A DNA stretch of 9,560 nt from Nitrospira sp. (GTDB lineage: Bacteria > Nitrospirota > Nitrospiria > Nitrospirales > Nitrospiraceae), in assembly GCA_025360665.1 (NCBI GenBank), contig JANYBU010000224.1, positions 1 through 9,560 of the forward strand, written 5' to 3'. Below, one piece after another: positions 1 to 6,202 of the stretch (position 1 is the stretch's first letter; every line of letters starts with the position of its first letter). Under the pieces are notes generated by a model. That model searched no databases and was not told where the DNA came from. It saw nothing but the letters and a program-made list of their open reading frames with translations. Position numbers and translations under genes: made by a program.

Positions 1-245
1 AAGAACTATTATGTTAACTCATAGAGCACTCACATGCTTCAGCATCTTCGCCCGTACCTTCTCCCTTTACTCTTCTCGTTCCAGGAAGTAAATCCCTTTA
101 CCACTTCGAGTAAAGCTAACGGCCCCTCACGCATTCGCAGAGCATCTCTCTTCTCAATCAATCATCCTCGCTTGACAGAGGTACTGTCGCAGGGATACAC
201 AGCGCGAAGATACATCATTCCCAGTCTGGACCAAAGGATTATATC
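1..245 (+). other. Leader upstream of pgm, no convincing gene
   Basis: This stretch ahead of pgm holds no gene I can support. The one open frame (34-249) has no ribosome binding site and reads as low-complexity, Ser/Arg/Pro-rich sequence. An 8-base inverted repeat (65-72 with 108-115) flanks a 35-base spacer, too far apart to be a clear hairpin. A possible promoter lies at 172-199. The start-proximal AAAGGA at 233-238 is the ribosome binding site of pgm. Confidence 0.5.
172..199 (+). promoter_or_regulatory. Possible sigma-70 promoter for pgm
   Basis: A perfect -35 hexamer, TTGACA, lies at 172-177. The best -10 candidate at 16-base spacing is GATACA (194-199), a poor match to TATAAT. It would put transcription start about 40 bases ahead of the pgm GTG. 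The -35 match is seen directly; the promoter is an inference and could be chance. Confidence 0.3.
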
Positions 246-1895
246 GTGACCAATCATCCTCTCGCAGGTCAGCCGGTACCGGCATCAATGCTGGTCAATA
301 TCCCGCGTTTGATCACGGCCTACTATACGGAAAAGCCAGATGCGAATTTGCGTGAGCAGCGCGTCAGCTTTGGGACATCGGGACATCGAGGTACATCCTT
401 CAAGCGAATCTTTAACGAAGTCCATATCGTCGCTGTCACACAGGCGATTTACGAATACCGCAAGATGGAGAGCATTACCGGTCCACTCTACCTGGGCATG
501 GATACGCACGCCTTGTCGGAGCCGGCCTTTGCCAGCGTCTTAGAGGTGCTGGCTGCCCATGGCGTCGAGGTCATGGTGGACCAGGATGGCGGCTACACGC
601 CGACCCCGGTTATCTCCCACGCCATCGTCACCTACAACCGTGGCCGGAGCGCCGGCTTGGCCGACGGCATCATCATCACCCCCTCGCACAATCCGCCGGA
701 GGACGGCGGCATCAAGTATAACCCACCGCATGGTGGGCCGGCTGACACAGTGGTTACAAAGTGGATCGAGGACCGGGCCAACGCCCTGATGAAGGTCGAT
801 CTCCATGGCGTCGCACGCCTCCCCTATGCCCGTGCCAGACGGGCCGCGACGACCAAGCCGCATGATTACCTTGGCAATTACATCGGTGCTCTCGCGCAGA
901 TCATCGACATGGAGGTGCTTCGATCAGCCGACTTGAAGCTCGGTATCGATCCGCTCGGCGGATCCGGTGTGGCTTACTGGCAGCCGATAGCAGAGCGGTA
1001 TGGCTTGAACATTGAGATCGTGAATTCCGTTGTCGATCCGACGTTCCGTTTCATGCCGCTCGATTGGGACGGCAAGATTCGCATGGACTGTTCCTCGCCC
1101 TATGCCATGGCAAATCTCATCGCGCTGAAAGATCGCTTCGATGTCGCCTTCGGCAACGATGCGGACAACGACCGGCACGGCATTGTCACCCGCTCAGCCG
1201 GTCTGATGAATCCCAACCATTATCTCGCAGTCTCGATCTCATACCTCTTTGCTAACCGTCCAGGCTGGAAGCCCGACGCCGGTATCGGTAAAACGCTTGT
1301 GAGTAGCAGTCTAATTGATCGTGTAGCGGCCAAGCTCGGACGCAAGCTCGTCGAGGTTCCAGTCGGCTTCAAATGGTTTGTGAGCGGATTGCTTGACGGC
1401 TCGCTCGGGTTCGGCGGAGAAGAAAGCGCAGGGGCCTCGTTCCTACGTCGTGATGGATCGGTCTGGACGACTGACAAGGATGGCATCATCATGGATCTTC
1501 TAGCCGCGGAAATGATGGCCAAGACCGGCCGCAACCCCGGTGAACTCTACCAAGAGCTGACCAAAGAACTCGGAGAGCCGGTGTATGAGCGGATCGATGC
1601 GGCCGCGACGCCGGCGCAGAAGACCATCCTGTCGAAACTCTCACCGGACCAGATACAGGGCACAGAATTGGCCGGCGACACAATCGTAGAAAAACTGACG
1701 GCAGCCCCTGGCAATGGCGCATCAATCGGCGGGCTCAAAGTTGTCACCGAGCAAGGCTGGTTCGCCGCCCGCCCCTCCGGTACCGAGGATGTGTACAAAC
1801 TCTACGCCGAAAGCTTCAGAGGGAAAGAACATCTCAAACTGATTCAAGAAGAGGCACAGGCGTTGATTACTAAAGCGCTGGCCTCGGCTAAGTAA
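246..1895 (+). CDS. pgm: Phosphoglucomutase (alpha-D-glucose-specific)
   Basis: Interconverts glucose 1-phosphate and glucose 6-phosphate in the cytoplasm, linking glycolysis with glycogen and sugar-nucleotide synthesis. The 549 residues match the length of the E. coli Pgm family (546) and align with it nearly end to end. Visible motifs: substrate and phosphate-binding FGTSGHRG (42-49), the phosphoserine loop TPSHNPP (145-151, catalytic Ser147), the magnesium loop NDADNDRHG (304-312, Asp305/307/309), the sugar-binding GEESAG (391-396) and the phosphate-binding RPSGTED (509-515). The start is GTG, chosen because AAAGGA lies 7 bases upstream and the protein then begins like E. coli Pgm (…HPLAGQP). 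No truncation or frameshift. The two-membrane-helix gene follows after 15 bases and probably shares its transcript. Confidence 0.97.
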   Translation: MTNHPLAGQPVPASMLVNIPRLITAYYTEKPDANLREQRVSFGTSGHRGTSFKRIFNEVHIVAVTQAIYEYRKMESITGPLYLGMDTHALSEPAFASVLEVLAAHGVEVMVDQDGGYTPTPVISHAIVTYNRGRSAGLADGIIITPSHNPPEDGGIKYNPPHGGPADTVVTKWIEDRANALMKVDLHGVARLPYARARRAATTKPHDYLGNYIGALAQIIDMEVLRSADLKLGIDPLGGSGVAYWQPIAERYGLNIEIVNSVVDPTFRFMPLDWDGKIRMDCSSPYAMANLIALKDRFDVAFGNDADNDRHGIVTRSAGLMNPNHYLAVSISYLFANRPGWKPDAGIGKTLVSSSLIDRVAAKLGRKLVEVPVGFKWFVSGLLDGSLGFGGEESAGASFLRRDGSVWTTDKDGIIMDLLAAEMMAKTGRNPGELYQELTKELGEPVYERIDAAATPAQKTILSKLSPDQIQGTELAGDTIVEKLTAAPGNGASIGGLKVVTEQGWFAARPSGTEDVYKLYAESFRGKEHLKLIQEEAQALITKALASAK

Positions 1896-1910
1896 GAGGA
1901 GCTATCGATA

Positions 1911-2117
1911 GTGAGCGGCACAGCGCTCTTGATGTGGGGAATGCTCTTCGGGGCCATCGGCTTTGGCTATTTTTTGTATGGGAAAAAGCAAAAGGCAGTC
2001 GTGCCCCTGATCACTGGGATCGCGCTCTGTGTCGTTCCCTATTTTATCGCGAACGTCTATGTGCTTGTCATGGTCGGAGTGATCTTAGTGGCCATCCCGT
2101 ATTTTGTACGAATATGA
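1911..2117 (+). CDS. Small two-helix membrane protein, function unknown
   Basis: A 68-residue, very hydrophobic protein with two predicted membrane segments (about 4-22 and 31-64, the second long enough for two tightly packed helices) separated by a basic turn, YGKKQK (23-28), that probably faces the cytoplasm. Relatives are common as short conserved hypothetical proteins, sometimes labelled amino acid transport protein without good support. The GTG start is supported by GAGGAG at 1896-1901, nine bases upstream. The gene begins 15 bases after pgm stops, so co-transcription is likely, though a link to sugar metabolism cannot be deduced. No known domain or catalytic motif is visible. Confidence 0.8.
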   Translation: MSGTALLMWGMLFGAIGFGYFLYGKKQKAVVPLITGIALCVVPYFIANVYVLVMVGVILVAIPYFVRI

Positions 2118-2177
2118 GGCGTGAACAAAGGAGCACCAGCAAAGAAGCGTGGGGGTACAGGTCAGGGGCAGCGCAGA

Positions 2178-2277
2178 ATACCTGTCGTTCTGCGTGATAG
2201 GAACTGCGACCAGCGGGCCAGATTCCACGTAGCCGAAGCTTGGGGCGAGGCCCTTGACTTTGAAATAGGCAAATGAA
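2178..2277 (-). pseudogene. Remnant of the 3' end of a lipA-like gene
   Basis: Read on the - strand, this stretch encodes about 30 residues resembling the C-terminus of lipoyl synthase: an F-x-x-x-K-x-x-G segment, then FGYVESGPLV, then, after a one-base deletion near 2208, RSSYHAERQV. The intact lipA at 5252-6202 ends FTHVESGPLVRSSYHAEQQV. At the DNA level 2179-2225 aligns with 5282-5329 at 43 of 48 columns, including the single gap. The gap falls in the codon for the Arg of RSSY, whose Ser is an iron-sulfur ligand in LipA. Nothing resembling the rest of LipA (radical SAM CxxxCxxC or the N-terminal cysteines) is visible in the adjoining - strand sequence. It is therefore a relic, either of a second lipA copy or of a partial duplication. 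Confidence 0.75.
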
Positions 2278-2331
2278 AGAAGCGAGCGACACCTGCCGAA
2301 CGAACCACAGATTGTGGAAATCTATGAAAGA

Positions 2332-2358
2332 GGGCAACATAAGCAGTTCCTGTTGCCC
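2332..2358. other. Perfect 8-bp stem-loop
   Basis: GGGCAACA (2332-2339) pairs perfectly with TGTTGCCC (2351-2358) around an 11-base loop. On the - strand the hairpin is followed by a short T-rich run (TCTTTCAT), so it could be a weak terminator for - strand transcription. On the + strand it would sit in the 5' leader of the 116-residue gene, about 21 bases before its ATG. A smaller stem, CCACA-GAT-TGTGG, lies at 2305-2317. Function is not established. Confidence 0.5.
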
Positions 2359-2379
2359 ACTCTTCAGTAGGGAAGCCCG

Positions 2380-2730
2380 ATGAGCACAGAGCGCCGCTCC
2401 GCTCCGAATCCGCACGTGTTATTTCGACGCCTTCTTCTTCATCTGGCGTTCTCAGTCGCTCTTCTGGCGGCGTCTCTGGGAGTTGGCATGTGGGGCTACA
2501 GCCACTACGAACACCTCCCTTGGCGGGATGCCTTTTTGAATGCGGCCATGCTCCTAGGCGGGATGGGGCCGGTGAAGCTGGATTTGTCAGAACCCGGGAA
2601 GATCTTCGCAGGGCTCTTCGCGCTCTACTCGGGGTTGGTCGTGATCGCCGTCACTGCCCTCCTGCTCGCGCCGGGTATTCATCACATCATGAAACGGGTG
2701 CACTGGGAGGATCGATCAGATACCAAGTGA
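2380..2730 (+). CDS. Small membrane protein with two helices and a pore-like loop
   Basis: A 116-residue protein with no domain I can name. It has a basic N-terminus (1-17), a membrane helix (about 18-40), an amphipathic segment ending in a Gly-rich loop, LLGGMGPV (58-65), a second helix (about 75-98) and a charged tail containing His101, His102 and His108. Helix-short loop-helix is the layout of two-helix ion channels of the KcsA type, but the potassium filter TVGYG is absent, so channel function is only a thought. A purine-rich TAGGGA lies 7-8 bases before the ATG. The gene stands alone: the gap ahead contains a lipA remnant and a stem-loop, and the next gene converges on it. Confidence 0.75.
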   Translation: MSTERRSAPNPHVLFRRLLLHLAFSVALLAASLGVGMWGYSHYEHLPWRDAFLNAAMLLGGMGPVKLDLSEPGKIFAGLFALYSGLVVIAVTALLLAPGIHHIMKRVHWEDRSDTK

Positions 2731-2741
2731 CCGGGACATCG

Positions 2742-4352
2742 TCAACTTCCTGGTGAGACCCGCCGCTCGCCGATTCCAAGTCGAAGCGCCTCCACATCCA
2801 ACTCGTGCTCTAGACGATGCAGCACGTCATCACTAATGACACCGTCGTTCCGCAGGCCGATCACCGCAAGGCGTTCCGCCGTCAACGTCTCATGCCGCAA
2901 ACGCCGGAACACCTCGGTGACTTCTGGCGTACAATCAGCAGCAGTTCCATCCTTGGCGTAGCGCTGTACGCGGCCACCATAGTGAACGCGCATCTGATCG
3001 AGGTGTTCGGGAATAGGCCACCCTTCGTTCGCGACCTCATCCAGGCGTACGAGAGCGGCCGTCGCCGCATGTTCCCGCGCCTGCATCTCCTCACGTTCCA
3101 GAGTCCCCTCTTCCTTTAAATCCAAGGCGCGGATCAGAGGAGGAAGTGACAAGCCCTGTAACACCAACGTGGCGAAAATCACCGAGAAGGTGATCAGTAT
3201 GATCTCCGCCCGAAAGGGAAACGGCGCTCCTGCGGCAGTTGTCAGCGGCAGCGCTAATGCCGCCGCGAGAGACACGATCCCGCGCATGCCGGTCCAGCCG
3301 ATAATAAACAGACTCGACCAAGCCGGCATCGGATCGCGCGCCCGCAGCGAGGGGCTGAACAGTCTCGGAATCCACGCGGCCAGCGGCACCCATATCATGC
3401 GCACCACGATCGCGGTGACGCTCACGAGTGCCCCGCTGAGAATGAGCGGTACAAACATTCCAGATGGGACGGCCTCACGGAGCGCACCGAGTTGCAGGCC
3501 GATCAGAATAAAGATGACTGCGTTGAGCACAAACACGAGGAAGTCCCACACGGCCCTCGCTTGAATCCTTGTCGTAGGTGCAACGGCCTCGCTGAAGTGT
3601 CGGCGAAGATAGAGACCTCCTGCCACGCACGCCAGCACGCCTGATGAGTGAGCCTGATCGGCCAAGACCCAGGCGATGTACGGGGCTAGGAGCGTGATCG
3701 CAATCTCGCTGAAACTGTCTTCCACCAATCGCAGCGCCCAGCGGGCCACCACGCCGACCGAGAGCCCGACAACGATACCCACTCCCGCCGCCAGGAAGAA
3801 GTCCTGCACTGTGTCGCTTAAGATGAAGGTGCCACTGATCGCCGCCATTACCGCGGCGCGATACAGAATGAGCGCCGTCGCATCGTTCACCAGACTCTCC
3901 CCTTCCAGGATCGTGACCGCGCGCCGTGGAAGGCCTAATCGCTTCGCGACCGCAGTGGCCGAAACGGCGTCGGGTGGTGAAACGATTGCCCCCAGCGCAA
4001 TTGCTCCAGCCCAACCCAATCCCGGCAGCCAGATGTGTGCGACCATCGCTACGGCAGCGGTTGTCGCCAACACGAGTCCAACAGCCAGCAGGGTAATCGG
4101 GCGCAGGTTTGAACGAAAATCGCGCCAAGAGGTGAAGTAGGCCGCTGACCAGAGTATAGGGGGAAGGAAGACCAGGAACACGACGTCAGGATCGAGTCGC
4201 AGCGTCGGCACGCCGGGAATGAGGCCTAAGACCAACCCTCCGATCACCAGCAAGATGGGGTAAGGGATCACGAGCTTGCGCGCGATCGCCGCAAGGGCGA
4301 GCACGGCTATCAACAGCAAAATAACCGTTTCGAGTTGATGAAGGCTTTCCAT
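2742..4352 (-). CDS. Sodium/proton antiporter, CPA1 family
   Basis: Inner-membrane exchanger of Na+ (or K+) for protons, used in pH and salt homeostasis. About the first 410 of 536 residues are hydrophobic, consistent with some 11-13 helices. The family signatures are present: SPPDAVSATAV (125-135, with Asp128), GESLVNDATAL (151-161, with the conserved Asn156-Asp157 pair of electroneutral CPA1 exchangers) and WTGMRGIVSLAAALALP (353-369). Residues 411-536 form a soluble, charged, probably helical cytoplasmic tail, as in YjcE/NhaP-type proteins. The ATG is the first possible start, since an in-frame TGA lies six bases upstream. No clear ribosome binding site precedes it. The ion used cannot be read from sequence. 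The gene ends 11 bases from the convergent 116-residue gene. Confidence 0.92.
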   Translation of the reverse strand: MESLHQLETVILLLIAVLALAAIARKLVIPYPILLVIGGLVLGLIPGVPTLRLDPDVVFLVFLPPILWSAAYFTSWRDFRSNLRPITLLAVGLVLATTAAVAMVAHIWLPGLGWAGAIALGAIVSPPDAVSATAVAKRLGLPRRAVTILEGESLVNDATALILYRAAVMAAISGTFILSDTVQDFFLAAGVGIVVGLSVGVVARWALRLVEDSFSEIAITLLAPYIAWVLADQAHSSGVLACVAGGLYLRRHFSEAVAPTTRIQARAVWDFLVFVLNAVIFILIGLQLGALREAVPSGMFVPLILSGALVSVTAIVVRMIWVPLAAWIPRLFSPSLRARDPMPAWSSLFIIGWTGMRGIVSLAAALALPLTTAAGAPFPFRAEIILITFSVIFATLVLQGLSLPPLIRALDLKEEGTLEREEMQAREHAATAALVRLDEVANEGWPIPEHLDQMRVHYGGRVQRYAKDGTAADCTPEVTEVFRRLRHETLTAERLAVIGLRNDGVISDDVLHRLEHELDVEALRLGIGERRVSPGS

Positions 4353-4419
4353 ATCGTGTCAATGGTACGCGAATCGCTCGTGCAAAGAACAGGGACATTT
4401 ATCACTGACCATGCGCCAG

Positions 4420-4520
4420 AACGGATCGTTTCTCTTGTTTATTTGCTCTCTTTGGTTTGTTTGCTTGAAGTAGATTAACCAAATGAACAAAACAAACCAG
4501 ATAAACCAGATCAACCCGTT
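4420..4520. repeat. Imperfect hairpin built from 9-base repeats
   Basis: The right arm is a degenerate tandem array of a 9-base unit close to AACCAGATA (units starting at 4477, 4486, 4495, 4504 and 4513). The left arm (about 4432-4467) holds reverse-complement versions of the same unit, such as TCTTTGGTT. The outer ends also pair: AACGG (4420-4424) with CCGTT (4516-4520). The whole can fold into a long imperfect hairpin in the 228-base gap between the deacetylase and the antiporter genes. The 18-base head sequence adjoins its right end. It could end transcription of the pdh operon, but has no T-tract. Confidence 0.65.
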
Positions 4521-4524
4521 TCGG

Positions 4525-4542
4525 CAGTCTCGCTCGGCTATC
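4525..4542 (-). repeat. 18-base shared head sequence, copy 1
   Basis: Read on the - strand this is GATAGCCGAGCGAGACTG, identical to 7848-7865 on the + strand. It lies about 40 bases after the stop codon of the deacetylase gene and immediately before the 9-base-repeat hairpin. The flanking bases of the two copies differ. An exact 18-base match in either orientation is expected by chance only about once per thousand windows of this size. Confidence 0.75.
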
Positions 4543-4580
4543 TTGTGGGTGATGGAGAAGAATAAGTGACGAAATGGAAC

Positions 4581-5255
4581 TTACTTGGCATGAGGAGAGA
4601 GTGTGATCTGTCGAAAGACTTCTGCATACACACCTGCCGGGGCGCTGGCCTTGGGATCGGCAAACACGGCTCGCCAGCGGTTCAATCCCAGCACTCCTTC
4701 CCCATAGGGTATTGTTGCCACCTGACTTTGATGTTCCGCAATGGCGGCCATCTTCTTGGCCACATAACGGTCGATGTACTCAAGGCGGTCCCAGGTAGCG
4801 AAGGGTCCCCAGATCTCGTAAGCCCAGATGCCACCGCTTAGAACGATGCCGGCTTCAAGAACGCTTTCTCTCGCCAGCTTGCCGGCAAGGCGATGGGCCG
4901 GATGCCGGTCAAGTTCCTCATCCAGCGTATAGACCTCGGTTGGTCGCAGGCGAGCGAGTATCTCGACGAGTCTCTGTTTGACAGCCGTGGTATTGACCTC
5001 GTCCGCTGCGTCTGGTTCGCCACAAAAGATCACGTCTTTTACTCCCAAGACACCGGCGGCACGAAGAGCCTCTTTTCTTCTTAGTTCGGCCATCCGCTGC
5101 TCCGTGAACGCGAATGGATTCGATGACCGGCCACCGTTCGTCACGACGACGGAAGTAATTACAGCCATGGACTCCACCAGTTTGGCGACCGTTCCGCCCA
5201 TGCCGATTTCCATATCATCCGGATGAGCGCTGATGATGACGACGTTGTGGTTCAT
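4581..5255 (-). CDS. PIG-L/LmbE-family zinc deacetylase
   Basis: Member of the LmbE/PIG-L family, which removes the acetyl group from N-acetylglucosamine-linked substrates (mycothiol and bacillithiol synthesis, GPI precursors, teicoplanin-type antibiotics). The 224 residues begin with the signature AHPDDME (10-16), giving the zinc ligands His11 and Asp14 and the general base Asp13. The second motif is DRHPAHR (116-122), with His121 as the expected third ligand; most relatives have HPDH, so the Asp is replaced by Ala120. Sequence after the first motif (TNGGRSSNPF) does not match the usual BshB1 pattern, so the substrate is left open. The ATG overlaps the lipA stop as ATGA, showing translational coupling. 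It is the last gene of the operon. Confidence 0.88.
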   Translation of the reverse strand: MNHNVVIISAHPDDMEIGMGGTVAKLVESMAVITSVVVTNGGRSSNPFAFTEQRMAELRRKEALRAAGVLGVKDVIFCGEPDAADEVNTTAVKQRLVEILARLRPTEVYTLDEELDRHPAHRLAGKLARESVLEAGIVLSGGIWAYEIWGPFATWDRLEYIDRYVAKKMAAIAEHQSQVATIPYGEGVLGLNRWRAVFADPKASAPAGVYAEVFRQITLSPHAK

Positions 5256-6202
5256 GGCCGAGGCATATTCCCTTCGGAAGCTACCTGCTGTTCTGCGTGG
5301 TAGGAACTGCGGACCAGCGGGCCGGATTCGACATGGGTAAAGCCAAGGGCCCTCCCCTCCTCTTTTAACATGACAAACTCGCTGGGATTGTAGAAGCGCG
5401 CAACAGACAGATGCTCTCTTGTGGGTTGGAGATATTGGCCGATGGTCATGATGTCGCAGCCGACGGAGCGGAGGTCGCGCATGACTTCGCGGGCCTCCTC
5501 CATGGTTTCTCCCATCCCGAGGATCAACCCGGACTTGGTGCGCATGCCCAATTGCTTCGCCTTGCCGAGTAACTCGATCGATCGCTGATACTTTCCTTGT
5601 GGCCTGATTGCAGGAAACAGCCGCCGGACAGTCTCAATGTTGTGATTCAGAATCTCCGGCATCTCGGCACAGACCATCGCAAGGGCTGTCTCATTCCCTT
5701 CGAAATCCGGAATCAAGACTTCAATCGTGCAGCCTGGGCTGAGCTGTCTGGTCTGCCGGATCGTTTCGGCAAAAATCGAGGCGCCGCCATCTTCCAGCTC
5801 ATCCCGGTTCACCGATGTGATCACGGCATGTCTGAGGCCTAATACCTGGACCGCTTCTGCAACGCGCCGCGGTTCTTCATGATCGATCGCCGGCGGTCGG
5901 CCTGTCTCGACTGAACAGTAGTGGCAGCGTCTGGTGCAGATGTCGCCCAGGATGAGAAACGTCGCGGTGCGTGCGTTCCAACATTCCCATCGGTTCGGGC
6001 AGCGCGCTTCTTCGCAAATGGTATGGAGCTTGAGCCGGTCCATGGTCTGCTTGATGTCGAGGTAGTCTGGACCGGTTTTCGCTTCAACTTTGAACCAGGG
6101 CGGGAGGCGCCTGGAAGAACTGATGGCTGAAGGCTGAAGGCTGATAGCCTTGGATGAATCAGAGGACGAAGATCGGAGCTGGTCGAGCGGGATAAAGCTC
6201 AT
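5252..6202 (-). CDS. lipA: Lipoyl synthase
   Basis: Radical SAM enzyme that inserts two sulfur atoms into protein-bound octanoyl groups to make the lipoyl cofactor of E2 and GcvH. All family motifs are present in 316 residues: auxiliary-cluster cysteines Cys63, Cys68 and Cys74 (CX4CX5C), the radical SAM motif Cys89-x3-Cys93-x2-Cys96, and C-terminal RSSYHA (298-303), whose Ser ligates the auxiliary cluster. The ATG start overlaps the E2 stop as ATGA and has AAGGAG six bases upstream (inside the E2 gene), so it is well supported even though residues 1-33 are not conserved family sequence. Residues about 19-27 are encoded by a short tandem repeat. The position behind E2 fits supply of the cofactor to the neighbouring enzyme. 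Confidence 0.97.
   Translation of the reverse strand: MSFIPLDQLRSSSSDSSKAISLQPSAISSSRRLPPWFKVEAKTGPDYLDIKQTMDRLKLHTICEEARCPNRWECWNARTATFLILGDICTRRCHYCSVETGRPPAIDHEEPRRVAEAVQVLGLRHAVITSVNRDELEDGGASIFAETIRQTRQLSPGCTIEVLIPDFEGNETALAMVCAEMPEILNHNIETVRRLFPAIRPQGKYQRSIELLGKAKQLGMRTKSGLILGMGETMEEAREVMRDLRSVGCDIMTIGQYLQPTREHLSVARFYNPSEFVMLKEEGRALGFTHVESGPLVRSSYHAEQQVASEGNMPRP
6125..6145. repeat. 7-base tandem repeat inside the lipA coding region
   Basis: Three copies of GGCTGAA (the last ending in T) run in tandem, flanked by CTGAT on the right and TGAT on the left. On the - strand they encode residues about 20-26 of LipA, in the variable N-terminal extension before the conserved RLPPWFKV (31-39). 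Repeats of this GGCTGAA/TTCAGCC style look like intergenic low-complexity sequence; here the frame stays open. Confidence 0.6.

Noticed and set aside
65..115. 8-base inverted repeat in the pgm leader
   Set aside because: The arms are separated by 35 bases and the stem is AT-rich. It could easily be chance, with no riboswitch-like features.
34..249. 71-codon open frame ahead of pgm on the + strand
   Set aside because: No ribosome binding site, atypical composition, overlaps the pgm start, and no recognisable family.
2120..2276. 51-codon + strand frame starting GTG behind the 68-residue gene
   Set aside because: It lies antisense to the lipA remnant and has no family resemblance, so it is probably a shadow of the former gene.
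2068..2415. 115-codon - strand frame across the lipA remnant
   Set aside because: It reads the RSSYHAERQ part only after out-of-frame sequence and overlaps two + strand genes, so it is not an intact gene. Only the remnant within it is meaningful.
3475..4128. 217-codon - strand frame inside the antiporter gene
   Set aside because: Out-of-frame shadow of the antiporter, whose motifs are all in the other frame.
4420..4520. Possible CRISPR array
   Set aside because: Units are 9 bases, degenerate and directly adjoining, with no spacers and no cas genes nearby.
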